In this document: piece after piece, positions 38,901 through 50,253 of the stretch
Layout: every line of letters begins with the position of its first letter
How positions within the stretch are numbered: the first letter of the stretch is position 1
Assembly (NCBI GenBank): GCA_023079485.1
Contig: CM041091.1
Coordinates: 32,882,146-32,946,145, forward strand
Reading direction: 5' to 3'
DNA: 64,000 nt
From: Archilochus colubris
Lineage: Eukaryota > Chordata > Aves > Apodiformes > Trochilidae
Notes under the pieces: model-generated
The model's input: only the letters and a program-made list of their open reading frames with translations
What the model was told of the DNA's origin: nothing
Database searches by the model: none
Made by a program: the position numbers and the translations under genes

Positions 38901-41900
38901 TAATTTACTTTCTCCAGGCCAACTATATTTTCAGAAATAAGTTGTTATGCATGCTGTGATTGAAAACTGCTTTTAAGCTTTTGTTTGTCTCACACAAAAT
39001 GTGACTATTTTTTCCTTGGCTTGATGAGTTTATAACCCCCATAGGAGAACCTTTAAAAATGGTGTTAGGCAGTTGTTGCAATGCAAAGAAAATTCAGTGG
39101 TGGTTCCAAAGCTTTTGCCTAAACTACTTTCAAAGCTGATCAGGATGAATGATCCCCAATCCATAATTTTAGGAGTACTTAATTTCCATTTTGGTGATTT
39201 AATTCTGGATTATATAAAGAAACTGTACCACATTTTTTCTTTTGACTATTACTGGAATATTTATTCCAACTAGCAACACCCATAGGACAGGTACAAAGCC
39301 TGTAGTAGTGCAGCTTTCCAGCTCATGTAATGTCATCATCACGTTCCTACACAGTCCCTCATTCTTTGGGACATTTTTGTGAAAGAAACAAGAGATATGA
39401 ATATATGAGAATTATTTGTGTGGCTCTTCCCAGGATGGAAGCAATGGATGTAATTAGAATGAACTGTAACAGGCCAAAGATTAATTTGTTAAATTGCAGC
39501 ATTCTGAGACACGTGGATGCAAACAAAGCTCCTGAAGGAGCACAGACAGCTCTAAAGGGGATTCTTTTTCCCTCTGTGAGCATCCTTCACTGTTAGATGA
39601 TCTGTGGCATCACTAAATTGTTAAAGAAGGGATGAGGTTAATCTAGGAAACCAGGCAATCTGCCAGCACTTAGTGGAGAACTGATTGTATTTTGCTCTGT
39701 CTATAAGATACTGAAGAGATGATTATGATTTATTGGCCAAAACTGCAGTCAGATATGGCTTGCAAATGAAGTGTCAGTGGATTAGTGCCCAGGTGAGTGT
39801 CAGGTTCAGCTGGGACTGTTGAACAGGCTTTAGAAACTTGAAAAATTTGTTTTCTGACTGAATTTAGGAATTGTTTTTCATGTGAATTTTCCATGGAATT
39901 ATTTAAATTTTGTTCATTCAAATGTTAAAATTATCACAGAATCAGATTTATGAAAGAACAGAAAAATACTCAGGCTTTTTAGTAAGCATTTGCATCAATC
40001 TGTTAGCTGCACATTTCCCTTTTTCCCCACCCTGAAAAACCCATGTTGGGCATACTGACTTTGGTTAGCTGGACTAACCTTTCTCCTTTCAACACCCACA
40101 TCAATGACAAAGGTTACATTTTTCATCCAAATCAAGGATTCTCCAAAGCATGTGGTGAGTAGCACTTTTCGTCTGTATTTCTTGCAGCCTTTCTGTTTTT
40201 CTTGACTCGGTTTGGGAATCAGTTCTTGTTTTATGGGGTATAAAGGCACTGGGATGAGTTCTCCAAGGTCAGGATTTAAATTAGACTGTTCCTGTCTGAT
40301 CATCTGGTAAGCTTTTTCAATTTCCTGAAATCAAGAAAGATATTTTTTTTTATTATTATTTTTTTCTCATGAGTGCAAACCCCAAATATCAACATTTAAT
40401 TTTAAAGCAATTCTTAATTAAAAAATATTTTAAACTATGTATCAAGCTCTAAGATTTAAATATTCCATGATTAATAATTAAGGGGCTAAAAAAAAAACCT
40501 CTCTCTGAGAATTTACTGACTGTATCTGCTAACTGCAGATGAAGGAAAAGCTGGGCTGGTTTTTTTAATCCTCTGAAGTTTTCAAAAGTCTTTGGGGGTT
40601 TAAATCATATTGAAATCAACCTCCAGGGTAAGACAGATGTGCAAAAATATACTATAGGAATGGCAAGGCTGAGAAATCCTAAAACTGTCACTAAACTTCA
40701 TGTTTACAGGACATGTGGGGATGCATCCACATCAGTCCTTTAGTGCCAAAGGGTTTGATCACTTGGGAAAGTGCTGTGTTCTTAGTCTAATTACAATACA
40801 TTAAAAGGTTAAAGAATGCAGAAATTGCCCTGCTTTCCCTTAATTATTGTGTTCAAGAAGATATAAATATTCTAAAGTTTTATGGTGGTTCCCCCAAACC
40901 AGTGATTAAGTCTATGAAGATTTAATAAAGTCAATAAAATGTCTCCAGGTTGTGTTACTGGAACATCACTTTTAAAGCAGCCCACAAATATATATTGTAA
41001 AAGGTTTTTTGTTGGTTTTGTTTTAGTCTTATTTAAAAATATAAAATGCTTTGCACTGTGATTGATTTTTTTTAAAAGTATACAAGAATAATTTATAGAG
41101 TTGTTCAGATGAAAAGGGGTATTTCTCTCAAAAGCATTTTTATTAGCAATTGTTTTTCAAAATTGAAAAAAAGAGGTTGATTTGCTATGTGGAACTGACA
41201 CTATGTTCATCATAGTTAGAGGCTGAAAGTATTATATACCAGTTTTTACAGAGATCCAAGAGTGGCAGCTAATAGCAAGGCTGGCACAAAGACAACACAT
41301 AAATTGCAATGTTCCCAGTTGATTCATATTTTTGTTCAGTTTCAAAGACAGCTGAGTGCCAGGGAACAATGAGCTATATTACCCACATGAAACTTTAATA
41401 TGAGACTTAAAGAATGCATGGGCTGGGAATGTTTATTTGATGGGCATTTTGCTTTCATCACTTTTGAGCACTGTGATTTATCTTGTTTCTTAGAAGGGCT
41501 CTATAGATATATTCATGTGTTACATAGATATAATACAGTGTTATGCATAAAATTACTTCTTTGTAGAACAACTTGAAATAATAGAGACTTTTGGTGCTAT
41601 CTGATGTCTCAGACACTGTTAAGAGGATATTTGTAGGCGTTATAAAAACACAGAAATAATTCAGTAATTCAGTTGGTTCATAACTTACTTGCTCACATGC
41701 CAGAAAGATGACAATGTCCCCCTTCTCTTTTGAGTGATGAATCTCAAAGAGCAGTCGTAGTGCAGACAGAAAATGGTCCTTCTGGATGCTGCAGGAGTAC
41801 ACAACCTCTGTCTGGTGGTTGTTTTCCACTCTTATGAAGGGGACACTGCTAAAGTAATTGTGCAGTTTGCTGGCCATGTGGGGCAGAGTGAGTATCACCA

Positions 41901-44900
41901 GCCTCAGCTCTGGTCTGGAGATCAAGACTGCTTTAAGGAGGCCAAGTAAAGCATCTGTTGCAACAGTTCTTTCATGCACATCATCCAGGATGATAACACC
42001 ATAAGAGTTGAGAAGAGGTGTAGACATCATTTCCCTTTGTAGCATCTCATCTGTGCAGTACCTGCAACATCCAAACAGGAAATTCTACAGAGTGGCTTGA
42101 AATATTGAAATGATTGTGAGAAATTAATCCAGGCTCTTGAGGACAGCTTGGGTATTTGCATTCTAACAAGGAATGATTAGTTAAAGACAGCTTATTTTTC
42201 ACATGTTATCCTAACCTCAACTCTGTGTTTAAATCCTTCTTCAGCTAGCTAGAAACTCAGTGTAATTCAGTGACACTATGAAAGGATGCAAAAGAAGAAA
42301 TATTTCTGCCCTAACATTGTAACATACTGCCTTTCATCTCCCAAACTACACAAGCATGTTGCACACAACCAGTTTTTGAGCAAGGAACTAGTAGAATTAG
42401 TGAGGAAAAGGTGTACACTTGTGCCTGTGATGCAGTGCCAGGAGCAGGATGAGAGACTGTAGAGCCCTCCTCACTTTTATCCTTATTATTCCTGCTACTG
42501 AAAGTTCTGTAGAAGGATATTATGTATTCTGTGTTGCTCAGCAGGATTTTGAATTCTTGAACAAGGCCTCCATGTGTGGCAGGATATGGTTCATCTCCTT
42601 TTCACATCAGGAGCAGCTGTAGGTAGATGTGCTGCAGGAGGAGGTTTACAGAGCTCCCTGTGAAAGAGAAAGGATGCATAAAAGGGAAGGAGGTTGAATT
42701 TGTGGTGAGTATCCTCTTCCCCACTGGCAATCAGTGTCTGGGAAAAAGGCTTATGATATAGATTTCATAGTTAGTGCCTGCCATGTTAAGGAACCAGAGA
42801 AAATAACTCTTAAACTTTAGAGAGGCTCAAAATCTTATTCTCTGCATTGCTACTGTCACCTGCCTGTATTTAATAGTTAATATCATTTCTTATCTCTTAA
42901 AAATCATTCTAAATGCCTTTTTTTTTTTCCTCTCTTGGTATGGAATGTTCTGTTTTCTAGCTATGCCTTTTGCATCTATTTAAATTCTACTGTTCCTTTG
43001 TGATAGTTTATCCCATGTTTCCTGGAAAGCAGAGAAAGGAAAAGCAGAATGCTATGGAGATTAATGAGGAGGAGCTTAATGAAGTTTTTCCAAGATGGAA
43101 ATCTTGTGCACTTAAATCTCCACTCCAGTTTAGCACCAAATACATCCCTCAGGCCATTTACAGCTTATTGATTAATCACTACGTCTCCAGTGTCTGCATT
43201 TAAAAATCTATGCAACTTTATCAAGCTGTCTTGATTTTTTTGTTTGTTTTCCTCCTGTATGCAAAGTTTTTTTCCAGCCTTAGCCATGTTCCCCCAAGGT
43301 TGTGGGGCTCATTGTCCTGCCCACAAGTGGAGAGGTGCAGAAGTGTCTAAGGTCTGAAATGCTCTCACCTGCAAACTGGTGAGCTGGCAAAGAGCGGTGT
43401 AAGTTACATGTTAGCTTGAAGGTATTAAAACCCAAACCTGAGGATGGTTTCTGTTGTGCAGCAGCTTTCAAAGGGGACAAAATACCCCACTTCATGCCCA
43501 ATGTTGACATCCATTTCATCAGCCACACGGAGTGCCAGCCACACTGCTGTCTGCTTGTGAGCCTGGGTGCAAACCACCACCCCATGTTGGTACTGGGCAG
43601 AGAGGCAATACTCAGCACACCACTGAGGAATCTGTGAGTAAAGAAGGAAACAGAAGTAGTTAGTATTTAACACGTTTGTCTGAGACTGTGAGGCAAAAGG
43701 AGCAGAGAGTGTGGAAGAACCCAACCTGAGCACCTGCTTATTGCCAGGAAGCTGAACATGAGCCAGCAGTGTGCCCAGGTGGCCAAGAAGGCCAATGGCA
43801 TCCTGGGCTGGCTCAGGAACAGCGTGGCCAGCAGGTCCAGGGAAGGGATTCTGCCCCTGTGCTCAGCCCTGGTGAGGCCACAGCTTGAGTCCTGTGTCCA
43901 GTTCTGGGCCCCTCAGCTCAGGAAGGAGATTGAGGTGCTGGAGCAGGTCCAAAGGAGAGCAACTGGGCTGGTGAAGGGATCCAGCACAGATCCTGTGAGG
44001 AGAGGCTGAGGGAGCTGGGGGTGTTGAGGCTGGAGAAGAGGAGGCTCAGGGGAGACCTCATCACTCTCTCCAACTCCCTGAAAGGAGGTTGGAGCCAGGG
44101 GGGGGTTGGGCTCTTTTCCCAGGCAACTCTCAGCAAGACAAGAGGGCAGGGTCTCAAGTTGTGCCAGGGGAGGTTTAGGTTGGAGATGAGAAAGAATTTC
44201 TTTCTGCAGAGGGTGATCAGGCATTGGAATGGGCTGCCCAGGGAAGTAGTGGATTCTCCGTGTCTGGAGATATTTCAAAAAAGCCTGGATGTGGCACTGA
44301 GTGCCATGGGCTGGGAACTGCAGCAGGAGTGGATCAAGGGTTGGACTTGATGATCTCTGAGGTCCCTTCCAACCCAGCCAGTTCTATGATTCTATGATTC
44401 TTGCTCTCTGCCTGACCACTGATAGATGAGCTGCACCTGACACAGAAATTATCTGCCTTGATAAATGTCAAGAATCTCTTAAGCAGTCAAGAGAATGACA
44501 CGAGCTAGAAGATTTACCTGAGAATTTCTCAACTGGACTCAGATTAGTTTGAATATATTGGAGAAGGGACAGAATTGGCCTCTGGGGAGAAGGGAACACC
44601 AGCAGCATCACTCCTAAGCATCTCCTGATTGATCCAGCTACTTTAGGGAGTTATTGTCAGGGGCTTCTCAGCTGCCTCAGTGCTAAACCTGCCCAGACTA
44701 TGTCATATTCAGGTCCTTAACATCAGAAACATGCCCCAGGAAGATTTCAAACTGACAAATGCCCCAGTAAATAGATGTAATCTCAGATTAATTACTCTGT
44801 AAACAAAGACAACTGAAACTGCTCAGGAAACTTAGGCAGTAGCTCTCTAATTTGTATGTTTACAGGAGAAAAAGGAGCACTAGAAAATATTAATGGGCTG

Positions 44901-46716
44901 TTGTAATAAGAGGGTAAAATGACACTATAAATATTATTTTAATGGAAGTATTAGATTTCAAATCCTTCATCAACATCTGTAAACAAGGTGCATCAGCCAC
45001 AAATCATTTATATAGTTATTTATGTTTGTAGAAATGCCTAAAAGCCAGCCAGCAATGTGTTAAATCTTCCTAAACTTGATAAAGGACACCTTTTAAAGCT
45101 AACATTTCTTAGCAAGTATTTGATTATCATACAAAGTTCCTTTTGTAGAAATTACAATCAATAAGAAGGCACACAGCCTTTGCACTCCAAAAAATACTCC
45201 AGACATCAGGTTGTTGTAGATCTTTTTTATGGGAACACAGGACTTTTCAATGAGCAATATGATGTCTCTAGCTCAATATGTGATCTCCAGCCATGTCCAG
45301 CACCCTGGCAGGCATGAGATGCCCTGCTACAGGAATTATCCAACAGCTTTACCTGCAGGAAAGCCTTTTTCCTGATCCCACTCATAAACAATCATGTTTT
45401 GGCTTAGAACACCAGCTTGAGAATTCCTCTCTGCTTACTGTAGTAACAGACTTACACTGTTAAATATTATTACAATGGAATTTGAGAGTCCTGGTGGATA
45501 TTTATGTGTTTAGAGTCAACTGAGATCTTGGCTTCAGTCATGTCTTTTAACACGAGATCTGTAAAGTAGTTGTGTATTCTTGGAAATAGCATTTGTTCTT
45601 GGCTGACCTGAGGGAAAGACTATTACTTCTCCCTGAGAAACAGCCCTAATGATTCCACTCCTACATCCTCTGAGAGCTTTTTTCACCTCCTCTTGTGACC
45701 TGCCTGCAAATCCACTGTATTTTATTGCTAACATAGCTCTAATCAGAGCCAAAACACACTTTTAAAGTAAGACTATGCACTGATGAAGGTGAAAAAGGGG
45801 ATAGAATGACAAGCTTAGTCATTAGTTAGGAGGCAATGAAATTTTCCAAATGGACTAAATAGTGGCCAGCCAAATCTAGAAGAAATGATTTACTGATTAA
45901 AATACTAAAGCAACCTGAAATAAGTCCTGAAGTATTTTACACTTAGCTTTGGCCTCTCTGAAGACAGAAAAAATACACCTGTAATTTCAGTAGGGAAGGA
46001 TTTTAGCTGATACATTCTGTGCCACATTTTAAAGTATTCACTTTATAGCTTTTCAAGTTGAGATGAGATCTGCTATAAAAAGAGCAGAAATTTACAGTGC
46101 ACTGACTGACAGATACAAGAGAATTTTACACTATACTAAGTTCATGTGGTTTTTAGGGTGCAAAAAGGGCTTCATATTTTTATTTACTAAACAAAATTAT
46201 TTATTATAGTTATTTATTTATTCTTTATTTACTAAAACAAAAGTTGTAATCTGAGGTTTGTGGTAGCTGTTTCTGACACTGTGTAAGACAGCCTCAGTCT
46301 GAGAAGTGTTACTCTTCAGTGCTCAGTTTATCCAAAAGACATATTGGGATGATAGTAATGATAACTCTGAAAAGTGTACAACATTAAATGTTCTAGAAAT
46401 AGTTAAAAAAAAACCACATAAAAACAACCATTTATGTTGTACTGACCTGGGAGCTCTTGCCACACTTAGCATCTCCAGACACAATCACAATTTGGTTATG
46501 AAGCAAACTTTCCCTAAAAGTATATTTCTCTTTCCAGACTGGAAGCTCTTCTCTTTCTTTCAGAAGTTTGTAGTAACGGGAAGAGTAAGGCAAGCCATCA
46601 AAAGGATTAAGCTCTAAATCTTCTCCACATATTGGTATTTCCTCTTCATCCCCATCGCTGCATTCAAGTAGTTCTGAGAAGCAGTGCATCTCTGGAGGAA
46701 AAGGTAAAAACTCCAT
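26719..46716 (-). CDS. DHX32: DEAH-box helicase-like protein 32, coding region in 11 exons
   Basis: DHX32 resembles the DEAH RNA helicases related to Prp43, but its biochemical role is poorly known. Exons in transcript order: 46716-46447, 43631-43438, 42061-41689, 40324-40079, 37963-37864, 37682-37524, 32111-31920, 30293-30144, 29166-28976, 28142-27961 and 26911-26719. They total 2250 bp, 749 residues (human 743), with every phase matching. Order of parts: acidic N-terminus, a Walker-A-like GDAKCGKS (81-88), DDVH in place of DEAH (181-184), a TLP in place of the SAT motif (213-215), RecA2 with [16 protein letters not shown], winged-helix and ratchet regions ([26 protein letters not shown]), and an OB-fold-type C-terminus ([23 protein letters not shown]). 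The exact N-terminus is uncertain. Confidence 0.95.
26912..27960 (-). other. DHX32: DHX32 last intron
   Basis: 1.05 kb, AT-rich; nothing recognised. The next DHX32 intron, 28143-28975, is likewise plain. Confidence 0.55.
27961..28142 (-). CDS. DHX32: DHX32 exon, OB-fold-like segment
   Basis: 182 bp, residues 626-685. [40 protein letters not shown], then HEFSISE. Acceptor tttttttag, donor CAACCT|gtaagt. Confidence 0.95.
28976..29166 (-). CDS. DHX32: DHX32 exon, EKWCRDYF block
   Basis: 191 bp, residues 562-625. [50 protein letters not shown]. Acceptor cctccacag, donor ATGCAC|gtaagg. Confidence 0.96.
29167..30143 (-). other. DHX32: DHX32 intron
   Basis: About 1 kb, with a G/T-rich run near 30060-30110. 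No transposon seen. The following intron, 30294-31919, is also unremarkable. Confidence 0.55.
30144..30293 (-). CDS. DHX32: DHX32 exon, post-ratchet segment
   Basis: 150 bp, residues 512-561. [40 protein letters not shown]. Acceptor agctctaag, donor CCCAAT|gtaagt. Confidence 0.94.
31920..32111 (-). CDS. DHX32: DHX32 exon, ratchet-like region
   Basis: 192 bp, residues 448-511. [60 protein letters not shown]. Practically the same as human. The open frame runs on upstream, but the acceptor ctattag marks the exon edge. Donor ACAG|gtactc. Confidence 0.96.
35326..35578. repeat. Direct duplication, copy 1
   Basis: About 253 bp from ctgatctgcattttgctacc to ccagcttttaacagg. Copy 2 differs at only a few bases (gaagtcc/gaaatcc, cacgccc/catgccc, attagag/atcagag and one 1-base indel), pointing to a recent event. 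Confidence 0.95.
35591..35681. repeat. Spacer block, copy of 37172-37257
   Basis: Both blocks run from tgctctgtgttctccactt through gaatggactgtgaagtactt to gtactttttggtctgttt. They differ by a 5-base insertion and a few substitutions. Confidence 0.93.
35702..35953. repeat. Direct duplication, copy 2
   Basis: Second copy, offset 375-376 bp from copy 1, same orientation. The two copies are separated by a spacer that contains a copy of the block at 37172-37257. Confidence 0.95.
36758..36815. repeat. (AAAGT)n pentanucleotide microsatellite
   Basis: About eleven units of agtaa/aaagt with one 4-base slip near 36780. Any open frame across it is an artefact. Confidence 0.95.
37172..37257. repeat. 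Block shared with 35591-35681
   Basis: The single-copy counterpart of the duplication spacer, about 1.6 kb away in the same orientation. Probably the source, since it is not flanked by the 253-bp repeat. Confidence 0.9.
37524..37682 (-). CDS. DHX32: DHX32 exon, helicase/winged-helix junction
   Basis: 159 bp, residues 395-447. [43 protein letters not shown]. Acceptor atctcttccag, donor CCAG|gtaatg. Separated from the previous exon by only 181 bp. Confidence 0.93.
37683..37863 (-). other. DHX32: Short purine-rich DHX32 intron
   Basis: 181 bp. On the transcribed (minus) strand it is A/G-rich next to the acceptor rather than pyrimidine-rich. Includes a perfect 19-bp tandem duplication at 37772-37790 and 37791-37809. 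Confidence 0.8.
37864..37963 (-). CDS. DHX32: DHX32 exon, VYNPRIRA block
   Basis: 100 bp, residues 362-394. [20 protein letters not shown] then [13 protein letters not shown]. Acceptor catttaaag, donor TCATCAG|gtagaa. Too short to stand out as an open frame; it was found by matching the family sequence. Confidence 0.93.
37964..40078 (-). other. DHX32: DHX32 intron
   Basis: 2.1 kb, AT-rich, nothing recognised. The next intron (40325-41688) is similar, with several A and T runs. Confidence 0.55.
40079..40324 (-). CDS. DHX32: DHX32 exon, second RecA domain
   Basis: 246 bp, residues 280-361. [44 protein letters not shown]. Acceptor gatttcag, donor AGAAAG|gttagt. Confidence 0.95.
41689..42061 (-). 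CDS. DHX32: DHX32 exon with DDVH motif
   Basis: 373 bp, residues 155-279. Starts [12 protein letters not shown]; holds [20 protein letters not shown] where active DEAH helicases have DEAH, and later [20 protein letters not shown]. Acceptor gttgcag, donor GAGCAA|gtaagt. Confidence 0.96.
42062..43437 (-). other. DHX32: DHX32 intron
   Basis: 1.4 kb; no transposon or exon recognised. Confidence 0.55.
43438..43631 (-). CDS. DHX32: DHX32 exon, N-terminal RecA domain
   Basis: 194 bp, residues 91-154. [47 protein letters not shown]. These correspond to helicase motifs Ia and Ib regions. Acceptor actcacag, donor CTCAG|gtttgg. Confidence 0.95.
43632..46446 (-). other. DHX32: DHX32 intron carrying CR1
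   Basis: 2.8 kb between the first recognised and second coding exons. Apart from the CR1 copy, nothing recognised. Confidence 0.6.
43746..44401 (+). mobile_element. CR1 LINE, 5'-truncated, with end of ORF2 and 3' tail
   Basis: About 650 bp on the plus strand, antisense to DHX32. Translates to the C-terminal part of CR1 reverse transcriptase: [50 protein letters not shown], then after a frame change [25 protein letters not shown]. It ends with ggtcccttccaacccagcca and ttctatgattctatgattc. The frame break and 5' truncation make it inactive. It stops about 115 bp upstream of the DHX32 exon acceptor at 43631. Confidence 0.95.
46447..46716 (-). CDS. DHX32: DHX32 first recognised coding exon
   Basis: Encodes residues 1-90 if the start is ATG at 46716, which has a strong context (A at -3, G at +4). 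Contains [46 protein letters not shown]; donor TCCCAG|gtcagt. A good acceptor (ttttaccttttcctccag) ends at 46692, so the exon may instead start at 46691 and receive an upstream coding exon. The next in-frame ATG is at 46689. Confidence 0.85.
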
Positions 46717-49700
46717 TTTTCTTACATGTATTATTCCCAGCAAAAAACACATTAGTAGTGGATGGAGTCCCTTGTGTACTGATAGATCATTCAGGCTCCC
46801 TAAACCTGAGGAAATCCATTTTTTCTTGCCTCAGGATTAGAATTTCCCAGCTCTTCAGTTCAGTTCAGTCTTGGGGTCCAGCTGCCTTCTTTGGGGTCTG
46901 TTTTGTCCCACTTAAGTGCTTTAATGATGCCAATGAGCCTTGGGGAAAAAAACCCCCCACAAACAAACTTAAAAAAAACAACAACCAAACTCTTCAAAAC
47001 ATCAATGATTAAAGCAAAAGATGTCAAAGCAGCTGAGTAGCAGAAACCCTGAGCACCAGCCCCTGCCTCTGCTCCTGCTCTTATCTGCCAGGCTGGAGCA
47101 CAATTGGGAAAGAGCCCCCTGATCCTGACCTTTATCCCTCCCAGCTGCTGTGAATAGGAGGCTCCAGGGTGATTATTGTGATTGCAGAGGTGGTCATGTG
47201 GCCACCTAATCCTGGCACAAAGGGCTTCACCCCTGGGTGCAGCAAAATCTCTGCAGGGGCTGCGGGTGTTGCAGGTTTTCAGGAGGTGGCTGCTGCAGGA
47301 TGGAGCCTCCATCAGGAACAGACTCTGGTTTGGGTTTATGTTGTTTGTAGTGTTTTAGAAAGTCAGGGTAATAAAAAGTCTTTTTATACATTCCAGGGAT
47401 TAATTCTCTTTGAAATCTGGTGAGGCTTTAACAGAAGAGATGCCAATTCTAATCCTTCAAGGGCACCAGAAGTGGCCTTGAAAGATGGGGGAAGAACAAA
47501 TTACTGACGTAAAGTAACTCCAGCTTTCAGCACACAAAAGTAGCAAAATAGAGTCTCCTAACCTTGACTGATCTATCCTGTAACAGAAGTATTAAATAAC
47601 ATTTTTCTACGTTAGTTCCAGAGGCAAGTCTCCTGTTGAACAATGATATTGATATATATTGAACAATGATACATTGGTAATGTCTTGATGAACAGCCTAG
47701 GAGCACAATGCTTGGGTGCTTTTTCTACACCAAGCTTTTCCTTTGCTAAGTAATAGAATAAAAGTTATTGCCTCTTACAGTTTTTCCTTGTTTCATAACT
47801 GTGCACCATATTGGCTACAAGCTACTAATGCATTCTCTGATGACAGCAGCATAGAACACCAACAGAGAGAAGGGGGGGAAAATCTTTTGTTCAGCAGTCT
47901 GAATATCTCCATCCAAATGGGATAAGTTTAATTATATGCTGCTCACAGAACAGGCTCATTACTGGCACTTAGAGTGGCTGGCAGCAGAGACTGACAGATT
48001 ACCCAGTTTGAAGGCCAAAACTGAATGTGATCCACTGGAGGGGCAGCTCTGGAAAGCAAAAAGAAAGATCCAGTGATTTATCTGCCCACTCCCTGGCATT
48101 ACAGTACAGTAAAACATGCTGCAGTCCAAGCACCAGTGGGGACATATCTGCTACTTGTGAAGATGATATATCATGTTATCTGTGAAAATGACACTGAAAT
48201 ATGTCACGTGCAGCTGAATTGGCTTGAACACTTTTCTTGTGACCTTAGTGGGTCCCTGGATGTCCTGATGTTTTCTCTCCTTCTCTGTTACAGCCTTCCT
48301 GTTTAGTGCTGCAAACCCACGGCCATCAAGATCTTTGCCTCACTCAATAAGGAATAAATGTAACCAGGGGACTGGCAGAGCACAATCCTACTGAGCCTGA
48401 TTTTTGTGAAATTCAGCATAAAATGGCATGCAGCAAGCAGGTGAATTGCTTTTATTCTGCACTTTGCTTGTTTTTCATATGCTTAACAGCAGTAGCAGTG
48501 CCTGCTCTCCTCAGTTGCAGGACAGGCTTGTTTACTGCAAAATCATCAGTATATGGCCTCAATATATTCTGGTTCATTGACCAGAATTGGCCATACCACA
48601 GCAAATTTTTTGTTTTGTTTCTCCTTTTTGCTACCAGTCGTAGGAGAGAGCAAACTGAAAAATAAGTTCACCAAATCAAGAAGAATGTTTGCTCTTGGAA
48701 AACCACATCTCCCAAACTACTCTTCCCTTCATGGTAATGAATGGTTTAACAGAACATGTTGTTAACTGGCTTACATTATTTAACTTGGCTAAAATGGGCT
48801 GGGGGGTGGTTTAATCCTGATCCTCAGCCAGGTACCTGATTATTTTGAGCCCAAGAGCTCTGCAGCCAACTCCTGGCAATGGAGGAGCAGAACCAGCCAA
48901 GCACTGGCCTGGGAGCATGATTAAACATTGCCTTTGCACATCAAGACACCCAAGCTGTAGCTCATTGCTGCTCAATGTATTATCTTTCTCTAGCTCTGAC
49001 ATTTCCTTCCAGAGCACTGGTTTCTGATCTTGCCTCTTTTACTCCTTGATTTTGACCTCGTTCTGTCCTGCTCCCCTGTGCTCCACCTGCTCTTGACCCT
49101 TCTGGCTTTGCTATTAAGCTGGAGTTATTTTCTTCCCTTTCTTCCTTTTTCTGACATCAGGCTTCTTGATCATCCCTTCTGATTGCTGTCATTAGAGCAG
49201 GCCCATAAGGATTTACAAGATATACTTTTTCACATGATACAGAAGGATTTAATTAATCCTAATAAATAAAACAGAAACACTCTCTGCAGATGAGTGGTTT
49301 TAGTAAATTAGGGTATAAGCTGCTTTCAAAGATACCACTGAGAAATTTGCTATTGATTTAAATTATTTGTGGTTGTGCTCATGATAATGTGCTGTAGGCA
49401 AGCAGTAAATATCACATACCATATTCTGTATCTTTAATAAAACCTGGTTAATATATAGGTACTCTTTGCAGCTTCACTATTAAATCTTTCCAAGGAGGGG
49501 AATTTTTCCTTGTGCAATTTATATAGAATTTGGATTTGTGGTATCAGTGGTATTACAGTGTTCTTTCTTCTCTTTCATTTTTCTTCCTCCATTTTGGCAG
49601 CAATAGTTTGCAACAGTAATGGGAATTTAAGGGTGTCACTTCTTTTTTCCCCAAGAATGTAATTTAAACAGAGAGTTTCTGATTACATTTATTTTAATGA

Positions 49701-50124
49701 AGCAAATGGAGCCCATGGAATAGGAATGGGAGGTATATAATTTTAAAAAGCAGAATTATTGTTTAGTCTTGGTAGATGAGAGCCAGCAGATGCTCTCAGG
49801 TACAGTTCCTCTTTCCATCCCATTCTCCAGCACAAAATCTTTTGATGCCAAATCCCTCTGGCACTCCTGTGTATGTCCACTGAGATCTGGAACTGCATCT
49901 TTGCAGCTGAAAGCAGAGGGGCTGTTCCTTTAATTACATTTTTTCCAGAAGGCTTTGATAATTTTCTCTTTCAGCATAAAAAAAACCCAAACCAAAACAA
50001 CCCCCCTTCCCCCATAAAAAAACCCAAAACCCTACCCAGACAGCTTAGTTTATTCCCTGGGACTGGCTTGCCCTGCTGAGCTCCTTGTGGATTCCCAGGG
50101 CCTGATGCTGGTGGCCTCAGTTGA

Positions 50125-50253
50125 GGGACACTTTAATAGTCTCTGCAGTTTTTTTTTTTTCTGTTGCTTTTTATACTGCTTTGAAGTTGTGGGACACTTT
50201 AATAGTCTCTGCAGGTTTTTTTTTTCCCTGTTGCTTTTTATACTGCTATGAGT
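50125..50253. repeat. Two-copy 66-bp tandem duplication
   Basis: gggacactttaatagtctct is repeated at 50125 and 50191, each copy followed by a poly(T) run and ctgttgctttttatactgct. Confidence 0.92.

Noticed and set aside
43758..44350. Reverse-transcriptase-like frames as a gene
   Set aside because: They are the truncated, frame-broken end of a CR1 element and are listed as a mobile element.
45534..45752. 72-codon minus-strand frame
   Set aside because: Looks protein-like at a glance but matches no family I know and sits within a DHX32 intron; likely chance.
46860..47312. 150-codon minus-strand frame as the missing DHX32 first exon
   Set aside because: Its start (MEAPSCSS) has no likeness to DHX32 N-termini, and no phase-matching donor to the 46691 acceptor could be argued.
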